A stretch of 36,299 nucleotides of DNA from Euprymna scolopes (Eukaryota > Mollusca > Cephalopoda > Sepiida > Sepiolidae): assembly GCA_024364805.1 (NCBI GenBank), contig CM044488.1, positions 185,870,030 to 185,906,328 on the forward strand. Reading direction: 5' to 3'. This document shows positions 10,836-20,043 of this stretch, piece after piece (position 1 is the first letter of the stretch; every line of letters starts with the position of its first letter). The notes below the pieces were generated by a model, which worked only from the letters and a program-made list of their open reading frames with translations, was not told where the DNA came from and did not search any database. A program made the translations under genes and the position numbers.

Positions 10836-11759
10836 CGAGGGGCGTGCAATAAGTAATGCCCCTGGCCCACTTCCCAAAGCAGTAGAGCAACGAAACTTGG
10901 CACAGTTATTGGTCTTTCTCTACATAGGAACTACCAAGAGTTGTGCATTTCTCCCATTGTTTGATGAAGCTCTGGAGAACGTTTTTGTAGAACACCCCAG
11001 GTTGGTCCTCCAACCACGACGTGACTTCAGAAATCAAGGCTGCATCATCTGGGAAACACTTTCCTTTCAAAAATAACTTCATCGCTGGGAAGAAGTGAAA
11101 GTCAGAGGGTGCAAGGTCAGGAGACTAGGGAGGATAGGGGAGAATTTCATAACCACACGCTCGTGCTTCTGATCTGGCTACATGCAAGTTGTGGACCGGA
11201 GCATTGTCCTGCAGGAGGAGGGTACCTTTGCTGATCTTACCCCACCTCTTGATTTTGATAGCTTCCCTTATTTTCCCCAAAAGTGAAGCATAATAGGCTC
11301 CTGTAATTGTGGTATTCTTTGCCAGGAAATCTGTCATCCAGAAGACTGTGAACATGACCTTGCCAGCGGAGGGCTGCACCCTTGTCTTCTTTGGAGGTGG
11401 TGAGTCCAAGTGCTTCCACTACATTGACTGGGCTTTAGTCTCTGTATCATAGTGATAGACCCAGGTTTCATCCTGTGTAATCAGTCTTTTGAAAAACTTC
11501 GACTCATCTTCTTGGCATATCTCCAAATTTATCCTCGAGCACTTGATGCGTTCTCGCTTCTGGAATAGTGTGAGACATTCAACAGCCTCCATTTCATATT
11601 TGACTCAGTTCAAACACCTGTAAAACAGAAACCACAATTAGTTCAGAGTTGTAATTTGCCACATAACCCGTAGATATATAAATTATTGCACATGCAAAAG
11701 TTTAGCTAGATCAGACAACTGGACGTGGGTCAGTGGCATTACTTATTACATGCCCCTCG
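10836..11759 (-). mobile_element. Mariner transposon inserted in a LINE
   Basis: Inverted ends of about 29 bases are visible: CGAGGGGCGTGCAATAAG at 10836 and, read inward from 11759, CGAGGGGCATGTAATAAG. They differ at about three positions. The element is flanked by TA on both sides (10834-10835 and 11760-11761), the mariner target duplication. The two halves of one LINE 3' end join cleanly once the 924-bp insert is set aside, which proves the boundaries. Complete mariners are usually about 1.3 kb; this one is short because the region coding the N-terminal DNA-binding domain is missing. Confidence 0.95.
10906..11592 (-). pseudogene. Mariner transposase (DD34D), N-terminally deleted
   Basis: A single minus-strand frame runs from about 11592 to the stop at 10906-10908, interrupted by two in-frame TAG codons, at 11419-11421 (in QSM*WKH, normally QSMQWKH) and 11122-11124 (in PP*SPD, normally PPYSPD). 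All three catalytic positions remain: LITQDETWVYHYD (first Asp), LLLQDNAPVH (second), SPDLAPSDFHFF (third). There are 34 residues between the second and third Asp, so this is the DD34D mariner group. The C-terminus ends in SFIKQWEKC and a YVEKDQ tail, as in family members. The helix-turn-helix domain (roughly the first 120 residues) is absent. No frameshift is apparent, so decay is by point change plus one deletion. Confidence 0.93.
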
Positions 11760-12010
11760 TAAGTTGAACAGCTCATCAAGAACTTGTTTACATTGGACTT
11801 GAAGACAACCATATTGTAATCAGCTGGAAAGCTGTGAAACGGAAAACAGTTCCACATGCGTGCAGTTCTAAGAAAGAAACTTTGTTCATGGAATCTACGT
11901 TTAGGTTTAAGCACAGATAAATAAGGGGGGATACTATTGATAGTGTTTTTAGCTAGACGAGTGTTTCTTGTGAAAGTTTGCGGGGGGAGGACCATAGATT
12001 TGAGCTCAGT
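11760..12010 (-). mobile_element. LINE 3' end, right part (split by mariner)
   Basis: This continues the LINE tail interrupted at 10835. Minus-strand residues include SFFLRTARMWNCFPFHSFP and ADYNMVVFKSNVNKFLMS (about 11890-11785), the last conserved lines of the jockey-like Pol, in an open frame with no shift. The fragment ends near 12010, so this LINE copy was about 375 bp before the mariner entered, strongly 5'-truncated. Confidence 0.9.
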
Positions 12011-12110
12011 TGACTGCAAATGTTTTATATGCATGCACATACATGCATATATTAAATGAGATTTATACATTGGGTACAATATAATATGTAAACATCACTA
12101 GGGAATTTAC

Positions 12111-12194
12111 TCTATGATAATATATACGAAATCTGAATGAATATCATATTTAAGCGTATTGCACGACCAGGCAACGCCAGGTGCCCCCTGCTAG
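12111..12194 (+). mobile_element. Helitron-type 3' end, possibly an 84-bp element
   Basis: The end reads AGGCAACGCCAGGTGCCC then CTGCTAG followed by T (12169-12195). This matches the class of Helitron 3' ends with a GC-rich hairpin about 10 bases before CTAG; the hairpin looks weakened by CpG loss. A TC followed by TATGATAATATATA at 12111 could be the 5' end, giving a very short element. The 3' end is more certain than the 5' end. Confidence 0.55.
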
Positions 12195-13097
12195 TTCATT
12201 ATAAATCTTTTCATCTTATTTTGTTTTCTAGTTTTGTATTCTTTATAAACGATTTTAACGGTTTTTTTCTCTTTTCAAAAAAAAAAATCTTTTCAACACT
12301 TTTTGAGTTTGTTTTTATTTTCACTCATTTCATTGAAAAATTCATTTTCATTTCACCTCCTACTTTAAAAATTTGTTATTTTTTTTTTCCTTCTACTCAA
12401 AGCTTTTCATTTCTACCTTCGTCTCTTTTGTACAGCAGTCTTTCAATTGCCTTTTGATAGCTTGACTTTTAATAAGACACCACTTTTTTTTAAGTTTTAT
12501 TTTGTTCTTTCAAATACATATTTAAATCTCCTACTTATGTCATGAATTGGAAAAATGGAGAGTAGATTCCAAGGGAATAAAACTAGTAAAGATCAAAAGG
12601 AGAGAATAAAATTTCCAACACTTGATATAAAGCTAATAACAAAAAAAATATAAGACAAAACGAACATGAACAAGCAACGAGGTTAAGTAAAAACAATAAT
12701 GGCTTCCTGAACTTATAACCTTGCCAAATAATTATTCAGATAAAAAGAATGAAAATAATGAAATAAAAATAAAATATCTGCACTAACCATAAATGGAGAA
12801 CAAAAGTGAAGTGCAATCATTTCAGAAAATAATTCCTACTTAATATTTATTATTCTTGGAGACAGTCAACTTGAATTGTCATATTTTTATCTTATGCCAT
12901 TATTTTTACCAAATACAAAAATATTTTTTTTATTTATTATGCTTTTATTGGTCTTGTCTTATTTCTTTATCCGCTTTCCTTTTACCATGTCTTTATTTAA
13001 TATTTCATTTCTCCTTTACTGTTTATTTTTAATTGATACTAGCTAGATTACTGGTCCCAAGTAAGGCTTGGATAGAAGCAGTAATAGCAGAGAGGTG
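12195..13097. other. T-rich and AT-rich stretch, no gene
   Basis: From 12205 to about 12440 the plus strand is strongly pyrimidine-rich (T runs with C), giving a spurious Phe-rich open frame of 106 codons at 12137-12457. From 12540 to 12900 it is A-rich. Neither looks coding. At 13039-13062 there is a possible minus-strand Helitron-type end (ACTAGCTAGATTACTGG followed by a CCAAG/CTTGG hairpin), of low confidence. Confidence 0.5.
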
Positions 13098-13242
13098 ATT
13101 TTTTTTTTTTTTTTTTTTTTTTACACAGTGATCACCACTTATCAAGGCCCGGAAGCCACTCAGGGATAAGGGTTATTGCAAGTACATTACGTTAGTGTGG
13201 AGATTTGATGGAGTGTTTACTTAAGGGGGCGGTTCATAAATC
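13098..13242 (-). mobile_element. Short LINE 3' end fragment
   Basis: A T-run of over 20 bases (about 13099-13122) is followed by the shared LINE tail: stem-loop region at 13138-13175, then a decayed copy of the line ending in TTTACTTAAGGGGGCGG. Only about 140 bases remain. The unbroken tail is longer than in the other copies, which hints at a younger insertion or at tail expansion. Confidence 0.88.
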
Positions 13243-13388
13243 ATGATGATGGCTAAGTGGTTAAAGATACTGACTGGCAATCTGGGCGTGCTTAGTTTGA
13301 ATCCAATTCTTTTTAAAGAAACACTTTCACTTAGGGATGTTAACAACCTTCATGTGGTCCCTTCCATAAGGACTCAATGTCTTTTTTT
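13243..13388 (+). repeat. tRNA-derived SINE
   Basis: The head looks like a decayed tRNA gene. TGGCTAAGTGG at 13250-13260 matches the Pol III A box, and AGTTTGAATCC at 13294-13304 matches the B box, 33 bases apart. The segment GGTTAAAGATACTGACTGGCAATC resembles a type II or Leu-like D-arm and anticodon arm. A body of about 75 bases follows and ends in a T-run at 13381-13387, as Pol III transcripts do. It directly abuts the LINE tail on the opposite strand. The decayed B box argues against a working tRNA gene. Confidence 0.65.
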
Positions 13389-13730
13389 AGAAATATATTA
13401 GAGAAACGAATGACAAAAATAATCACCTGATTGATTTGGAATAAATTAATAATGCTTAACAACAACAAAGCAACAGGGAATGTTCATTTTACATATCGAC
13501 TCTTGATTGGACAAGAGTTTTAATCAACAGTCTTTTAACTAATCATAAAGGATATGCACTTCCAAATCTCGCACATAGTATAAAAACCCAAACACAACAG
13601 TTTTCTTCTTCTTCCTTGTTTTTAATTTTACGTGTGATCCATTCTGCTCTTTGGCACAAAAATGCCCATGTCCAGTGGAACAGACATGATGAGACACATT
13701 AACAATACACTGTACGCAAAACAGGTATGC

Positions 13731-13732
<2 letters not shown>
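13389..13732. other. Unassigned stretch
   Basis: No gene or repeat end recognised. The minus-strand open frame 13539-13814 begins inside the CA repeat and is not credible. Confidence 0.45.
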
Positions 13733-13806
<74 letters not shown>

Positions 13807-13814
13807 ACACACAC
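13733..13814. repeat. (AC)n microsatellite, about 82 bp
   Basis: An almost pure AC run with one TC interruption at about 13800. Long pure dinucleotide runs of this length are expected to vary in length between individuals. Confidence 0.98.
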
Positions 13815-14629
13815 ATCTTCATGCCTATTTTATTTAGACACATTTAAACGCACGCCGAAATGAACATATCAAATGATTTTTTTTATGTGCTAAATAACTA
13901 TTTTACTAAGAACGTTCCTTGGGATCTTAAAACTCTTGTTCATTGCGAACACGTTATTTTAAATTGTTTTTATAAATTTTCTATATAATAAATTAATATG
14001 TTTTCATCTATTTCAAATACAACATAAAATATACTTAAATATATGCCCCTAACACAAAGTACAACAAAAGACATCACTTAATATTAGTGACCCAAGTGTG
14101 GTCTCTTCAATACTCCAGAGACATCTATAAAGTAAACCTATAAGGTAAATGATTTGTTGAGACTGTCGAACGTAAAGTGACGGACAAATGGTGAAAGAAT
14201 GAAAGAAACTGTGATTTTATCGACTAGATCAAAAGACATCCAGTTAAGAGTAGGATAAACAAAGTATGGCCACTGCTACTTCTTACACTTGTGTCCAATT
14301 TGTAAGAATTATACTGGGCAACATTTTCTTTTTTAACTTTTTGAATGGTGTCTAAATTTCTACAACTGGTTTAGGGTGTTTTTGCACTACTGAATTAAGG
14401 AAATGACATGTTTCTCTCCATAAGGTAAGGTTTTTGTATTAAGCTGCTTTGAAAAAAAAACTCAGATCTTGTGACAAAATCGATTACATTTTTGTGGCAT
14501 TATCTGCTGATTTTTGTCAATACATATTATCTTAAATATATTTTTAAGAGAAAAAATGTTTGCTAACAACCTATATTGATTACCTGACAGAAACATTGAT
14601 TACTGTAAATAAAAAACATTGATAAATGC
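13815..14629. other. Unassigned AT-rich stretch
   Basis: I find no recognised coding or RNA feature on either strand. Confidence 0.45.
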
Positions 14630-15330
14630 AGTACACTTATTGTAACAACTTTTGGAAAGCCTCATGAAAGTTCTCTTGTGTAAGTGTGTCAATGACCCTC
14701 GTCACAGCCTCTTTCATCTTCTCAATTGTCTTGTTATGACAGCTTCAAAGGTTTTCCTTGAGCTTACGGAATAACATAAAGTCACAGGAAGTAAGGTCTA
14801 AACTCTAGGAAGGGTGAGGAACTGCCTTAATACCTATCTTGGTCAAATAGTCTGTGACAAGGATGGAGTTGTGGACTGGTGCATTTGCTCAAATCTTCTG
14901 CATTTTCAGTTCCTTGCGAATTATTATGTGTAAAGTTCCCACACTGACTTCAAATTGTGCACTATAGACACCTTATGGTGCTTATCCATGAAATTTTTTA
15001 TTTGACCAGTCAACTCTGGTGTTCTGATTTTCTTACTCCTCCCACACCTCTCATTATCCCTTACAGACTCCCTTCCTTCCTTTAATCTCACGCCACTCTA
15101 AAACTGATGCTTGATTCATACAAGATGGTTCAAAAGCAGCCTAAAGCATTCCATACATTTTTGTTGCATTTTTTACAAGTTTTAAACAGGATTTTATTGC
15201 ACATCATTCTTCTAAAGTGTCCTTACATCCAAGTTGCATTTTTGAAATTTAATCAGGCTTTAGTAGAGTGCATTCAAATTCTTGCTGTAGCTCTTCGTTT
15301 GAATTTGAAATCATAAAAATTGATCAGTCA
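14630..15330 (-). mobile_element. Mariner-like element with a large internal deletion
   Basis: The minus strand carries both ends of a transposase but not its middle. The outer boundaries are approximate because I cannot identify clear inverted ends. It belongs to a different lineage from the copy at 10836-11759, one whose proteins resemble the mariner-derived GVQW3-type (FLJ37770-like) sequences known in animals. Confidence 0.8.
14640..15290 (-). pseudogene. Mariner transposase, middle deleted
   Basis: Minus-strand reading from about 15290: a decayed helix-turn-helix region ending ASVLEWH (about 15105), then KEGRESVRDNERCGRSKK (about 15080-15030), RTPELTGQIKNFMDKHHK and SVWELYT. It then jumps from a KMQKI segment (about 14900) straight into ANAPVHNSILVTDYLTK (about 14890-14835), KAVPHPS and SLDLTSCDFMLFRKLKENL (about 14790), ending ENFHEAFQKLLQ near 14640. 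The stretch holding the first catalytic Asp, and the second Asp itself, is missing at the junction, roughly 130 residues by comparison with family members from memory. Frames change and several stops are present. Inactive. Confidence 0.85.
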
Positions 15331-15599
15331 TCTCATAAGATGTATAGCAATAATGTACTGAATTTTCAAGAGTCTACGGCAATTTTAAATGCTTGTACAT
15401 AAAGTCTGGAAACTTATTTATGGCATCTTGTACCAGCTGACATATGAGAATGCCAGTCATTTAGTGATGAGATTGCAATCAGAGCAGGAACCCTTTTAAA
15501 CACATCATGGCAGAGGCGTGCAGATGAGGGAAGCATCTAACCATATTCAAACTATGCTTTCAGTTAATCAGTATTTTGAGCTCTTAAAAGAAAGAGGTC
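15331..15599. other. Unassigned stretch between two elements
   Basis: No clear feature. The run TACATAAAGTCTGGAAAC at 15396 resembles some mariner ends but faces away from the transposase remnant and has no visible partner. Part of 15430-15600 may be decayed LINE sequence leading into the next feature. Confidence 0.35.
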
Positions 15600-16190
15600 C
15601 CACATTTTATTTTGTTTGGTCTGCAAACTCAATAATAGCTGGAAGATGTATATTGAGGACATTGCCAAGACTGTTGCAAAGAAAATGGGTCCTCGAAAAT
15701 TACTCACACCAGCCAGTATTCCATTTGCCCATTTGCATGGAGTATTGTTGCAACATTTGGCCTGGTACATCTACTACTCGTCTCTCACTCTTACACAGGG
15801 TCCATAAAGAGTCTCAAATCTCACAGGTCTGTCACTAACGGCTGAGCTTAAACTGCTGTCCCATCCCTACATCCCTCTGCCTGTTTTACAAGTATTTTAA
15901 TGGAATATACTTTGATGGACTCATAGCACTTGTAATCCTGTACATATTCCTAATGTCACGAGCAACAAAATCACTGCTGAGGTCTCTAGATGCCAGAAAG
16001 CCTTCTACTCTCATAATTTATTCCATCTGACTTAAGACTTCTCTCTGTTTCCTGTTTTTATGACTTTACTAACCTTCAGAAGTGTGAACAGATATCCCGC
16101 TGTTCAAATCGCCACAGTCCCCTGATAGACAAGCAGTAACTCCATACGTCCAAGTGGCAGTATGCCTTGTTTGGGGGCCAAAAAGAGTTT
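15600..16190 (+). mobile_element. LINE 3' region, plus strand, second subfamily
   Basis: The plus strand reads NSWKMYIEDIAKTVAKKMG, then RKLLTPASIPF, MEYCCNIWPGTS, TRLSLLHRVHK and a decayed LTGLSLTAELKLLSHP segment, the post-RT and C-terminal part of jockey-like Pol. At the 3' end AGTGGCAGTATGCCTTGTTTGG (16158-16180 region) matches, in the other orientation, the tail found at 18120-18150 and 31130-31160, so this copy belongs to that subfamily and not to the one at 1729-4450. Several frameshifts; dead. Confidence 0.85.
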
Positions 16191-16815
16191 TTTAAAAATA
16201 GTTGGAACTTATACCTCAAGATATTTTTTTGTTAGCGTTCATATTCACATATGTTTCCGTTTGGAACGTTTCAGTATACCGGGATAAAGTTAGGAGTTTC
16301 GAATTTGAATGTGTTAAACAGAAATCACTTCAACAATACTACATAAAAATAAACAATCAATAAAAATGTACTAATTAATAAATAAGCTGTTATTGTGTGA
16401 TGACGATCGATGCTATTTTGTGAATATATAGACTCTTTCAGACACTATGTAAAGAGGTGTCTATGACAAACTCACAACCCAGTATCAGGTCAATCTTCCT
16501 GTAACATACTTCAGTCAATACATACTCTTGTAAATATACCACCGTATTGTCTTATTTATCAAGGTCACAACACAAATATTTATCACTGTATACACCTTTA
16601 TATCTACTCACATCTCTTATTTGATAAATCAATTGAGTTTTCACACATCTGCATAAACATAATTAAAGAAAAAGATGTTCCAATATAATGTTACTAACTG
16701 CATTAATAAATGTCGAAATCACTCCTCACCCAACAACAATTCAGTATATGCATTTATTTTAAACAAATAAAGCATATAATTTACTTTAATTATTTGTGGA
16801 CTATTATCTTCATCT
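16191..16815. other. Unassigned AT-rich stretch
   Basis: No gene or repeat recognised on either strand. Confidence 0.45.
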
Positions 16816-17060
16816 TCTAGTTGTTGTTTCACGACGTTTCAGCCAATTATTCGTCTGGCCTTCATCAGGTGGTTAACTACAACAGGATAGGAATGTCGAA
16901 ACCTCCAACTATATCCACAGCAATTACTGCCTTCCATAGTTGTTGTCATCTCACCACGGTTTGGCCAGCTAATCATCTGACCGGCACTCAGACAATGCTC
17001 ACCTGGAATCGTAGATATACTGTATCTCTATCCACTGCGCCACACGCCCGAAGGGCAATC
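16816..17060. repeat. Imperfect direct duplication of a TTGTTG..CACGAC motif block
   Basis: Two related blocks lie about 118 bases apart. The first, from 16819, reads TAGTTGTTG, CACGACGTTTCAGCC, AATTATTCGTCTGGCCTTCA. The second, from 16937, reads TAGTTGTTG, CACCACGGTTTGGCC, AGCTAATCATCTGACCGGCA. The spacing of matching words is preserved. The region is also GC-richer than its flanks. It looks like an interspersed repeat with an internal duplication; I cannot name the family. Confidence 0.6.
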
Positions 17061-17147
17061 AAGTTTGGATTTTTTGGTCTTATAAATCCACACTTTTATA
17101 TTTTTGTTCTTTCAATTGTCAGGTCGGTACCGATTGTTATATTATTG

Positions 17148-17212
17148 AATTAATTTGGAATTCTTTTTAGAGATGAGTAATTACTCATTTCAAAAGGAAT
17201 TCCAAATTAATT
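17148..17212. repeat. 65-bp near-perfect palindrome
   Basis: The outer arms AATTAATTTGGAATTC (17148-17163) and GAATTCCAAATTAATT (17197-17212) are exact reverse complements. The centre, ATGAGTAATTACTCAT (17173-17188), is itself a perfect 16-bp palindrome. The two are concentric to within one base, so the whole block can fold as a hairpin or cruciform. Confidence 0.95.
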
Positions 17213-17344
17213 TAATAAATAAAGCGTACTTTGATTGTTTTTCTGCAACATATCAACCCTTTTTCTTAGTTGGCGGTTGCATTGCATGTCATATGAATCA
17301 GATAGCTATCAACAGTGCAAAGAATTTTTTTCTTCCTATGTCTA
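17213..17344. other. Short unassigned stretch
   Basis: Small gap between the palindrome and the LINE fragment. The open frame 17155-17349 starts inside the palindrome and looks random. Confidence 0.4.
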
Positions 17345-17625
17345 CTTAAAAGAAAATAGAACTTCCATGAACAGAGCTTCTTTCTAAGAACTTCCCATCT
17401 GTGGAACACATTACCCCGCGACTCTTTCTCTGTTGTGGCCGTTTTCAAATCCAATGTCAGTAAATACTTGTCAAGCCGTTCTCTAAAGCAATCAAATCTT
17501 CCCCTCTATTATCCCCAATCATCTCATAGTACTGTTCGTCATCCAAATAACAATCTCATTAATCATTATTCTCGAGTGGCGTTAAGCCTTAATAAATGGG
17601 GACCCACAGTCACTAGTGCGATTAT
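17345..17625 (+). mobile_element. LINE 3' end, plus strand, first subfamily
   Basis: Residues read SFLRTSHLWNTLPRDSF, then VAVFKSNVSKYLSSRSLKQ (17435-17495). The tail continues with CAATCATCTCATAGTACTG and a decayed version of the shared stem-loop, CTCGAGTGGCGTTAAGCC (17570-17588). The open frame 17435-17656 is the last part of this LINE ORF plus its tail. The poly-A tail is not obvious. Confidence 0.85.
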
Positions 17626-18109
17626 GCGATCGGTGATGACGGAAGTGTGCCAATAGAAACTAGCTGAAAAGCAAATGAGATGTTTTACATGTCGCTTGTG
17701 CTTATCAACAAGAAGAAAAAAAGAAAGGCTTCTATTCACAATGGTAGATTTTTATAGTTTCATGCGTCACCAACTAATTTGCATGTCTGGAAACCAACTA
17801 GCTTAAATTAAAAGAACATTAAAAGCAGGATTTGGCTTTTTTTAAGAGAGCAAAAAGAGAGTATTAGTGCAGGAAATTTATAAAGATTCATTTCAGCATT
17901 TGAGAAACAGGAATTCTGTGTTTTGTCTGGATTGTCATTATGACATTTTTATTTCTCACAGTCAGTTTGTGAAAATTTTAAAATCTAGGATCTAAATTCT
18001 ATAACGGTAAAAGATATATCACCATTCCCCACCGTTTCAAATTTAAGGCCTCATCATTGGATGCTGCTTCATGGCAGATTCCTTATAGCCTATTTTTAAA
18101 AATTTTTTT
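17626..18109. other. Unassigned AT-rich stretch
   Basis: No recognised feature. Confidence 0.4.
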
Positions 18110-18595
18110 ATTCAATTCTCAACCCAAACAAGGTACAGTGCCACTTTGAAGTAGGGGACTACCATCGGGGACATAATTTGTGGGGAGATGAGTGGCAAGA
18201 TGTTTGTTCACATTACACTTGAACTTCTGCATATCAGTACAGTTGGGAAAACAGAATCCCGGAAGGGAGTTCTAAAGACTTGCAGTTCTGGGGAAGAAAC
18301 TATTTCAGTAAAAGACTTTCTTACACCTAGGGATCTCTACTGTAAAGAAGTGGGACTTAGTTGCTTGTCGGGTTTGTAGGGGGTAGTCACGTCGAGGAGG
18401 TACAAGTGTTTGCAGTTCGTCAGAGTATTCACCATTAAAGTATTTGTAGAACAGGCAGAGGGATGCAACATCTCGTCCATGGGACAGAGGCTGAAGCCTA
18501 GATGACAGTTCAGTACCTATCAGGTTGGCGACTGATGATGGAACCTTGAGAGGTACTACCACTTGGAGTCAGAATGAACTTGGGAATAATGAAAA
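18110..18595 (-). mobile_element. LINE 3' end, minus strand, second subfamily
   Basis: Minus strand 18562-18305 is open for 85 codons: VPSSVANLIGTELSSRLQPL, HGRDVASLCLFYKYFNGE, TRQATKSHFFTVEIPRCKK. These are the C-terminal lines of jockey-like Pol (VQ.RVANLIG, SHRRDVASLCLFYKY, FTV.IPRC...FY). After a stop the reading continues NSFFPRTASL and FKCNVNKHLA. The tail ends at CCAAACAAGGTACAGTGCC (18124-18142). About 480 bp of a 5'-truncated copy. Confidence 0.92.
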
Positions 18596-19740
18596 GTAAG
18601 AGGTGAGATCAAACTACACAAAGTTTTCACGTCGAGATCTCTCCACGGGATTTGGTTTATACTAACACTTAAGACTTACATAAAGAGGAAAAACTTATTG
18701 ATATTTTCTATCGAACCACCCGACACTCATGAATTTCTTTCATTTCTTACACGTGGGTTACATTATCGTTTTTTATCTTCATCTTTTGGGGTTAGTGTAA
18801 CTTTCTTACTGTTCCACTAACGATTATTAGCACAAAGACTAGTGAAGAAGAAAACGAATGCAAAGTTAACCTACAATGAAAACTTGTTCAATGTTATAGT
18901 TAACGACCATCATAAAATTGTAAGAATGAAAGAAAAAAGACGTAAAACAATATTAAGTTATATGCGAAACATTAAAACTCTTTCAAATTCCTCAAAGAAG
19001 GAAATGTCTTCTTTTTTTATTTTGCAAAAAATGATACCGTCTAAGATTTATATAGATAGACTGGCATTTCTCTTCTGTTTAAATGCTTAATATTCCACTA
19101 TTAGTTATATAACTTGTTATTTGTTCCTTTTCTTTTACTCTCTTTTCTATCTTTTTTAAATTCCTTAATATTTTTATGAACAGTGTCTCTTAGCACATTA
19201 CCTATAACTATTTTATATATCAGTAGCGTTTCTTCACAAATTAACTTTAAACTGCATGTTTTTTTTATATATTTCTTAACAGGCTTCCATACTACTAACA
19301 ATATTTTATGTTGTTCTTTTTCTAACATTTTTATAGCCATTATTATCTTCTTACTGTTCCGACTTCAGTTGTTTTTTTCTTGCTATTCAACTTACCATTC
19401 TCGTCCTCTTCAAACGACCTATGTCTAATTTTTTACCATTTTCTCACCATGGTCAAATTTCTACAATTTAAAATATCCTCGCCCTTATTCTGCAATTATT
19501 TGTGCAACTCTTGTTGCATTTTTATTATCAACACATATTTGATAAAAGAAGTTACGTTTTCTTTACTCATTCTACTTTGCTAAGTTCACTTAATATCTTT
19601 ATATATCTGAATGTTTTTATTTTTTAGATTCTTCTCCAGTTCTCAAACCATAATTATGTAAAATAGTGAAAATAATAATTTTTCTTCTCTCCAATGAACC
19701 TATTAACTATTTCATTTATTTTTCATGTGGTCTTTTCATA
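18596..19740. other. Unassigned, partly T-rich stretch
   Basis: Several open frames of 65 to 82 codons lie here on both strands (for example 18842-19090 plus and 19101-19340 minus). Their Lys/Ile/Phe-rich composition reflects local AT content, and none shows a domain I recognise. Confidence 0.4.
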
Positions 19741-20043
19741 TCTTTGTTGGATTCCAACACCAGAAACCATTTGGTCTAGTGGAGTATCCAACTTCGTAGC
19801 ATCATTAGGAGAACGTGTACAATTCCTTGTATGAACCAGCAAGGAGGCATTTGAATACCATGTTGTTTTGAATAGTCCCTATTTACAATGCCTCCCCACA
19901 GGACAGAGTTAGATACCGGGGTCGTTTTTTTTAATGTGGAGAAAAGGAACAAAAATAAAAATTGTTTCAGTCGTGAAGGATTTCTCCTCCACTGACAGAG
20001 AACAAGAAATTGAAGTGCAGCATCTGAAGACAGATACTACACT
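19741..20043 (+). repeat. Interspersed repeat ending in a stem-loop, copy 1
   Basis: The segment from about 19880 shares ordered words with 35260-35445: TTGCCTCCCCAC (here TGCCTCCCCACAGG), CAGAGTT, TTTTTAATGTGG, GAACAAAAATAAA, GAAGGATTTCTCCTCCACTGAC and the end GATACTACACT. The end can fold: GTGCAGCATC (20015-20024) against GATACTACAC (20033-20042). The left boundary is uncertain; 19741-19880 may be part of the unit or separate. Confidence 0.8.

Noticed and set aside
11711-12079. 122-codon minus-strand open frame as a gene
   Set aside because: Its middle is the C-terminus of LINE Pol and its end runs across the LINE-mariner boundary.
13539-13814. Cys/Val-rich open frame
   Set aside because: Translation of the AC microsatellite.
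15396-15415. Possible mariner TIR (TACATAAAGTCTGGAAAC)
   Set aside because: It faces away from the neighbouring transposase remnant and no partner end was found.
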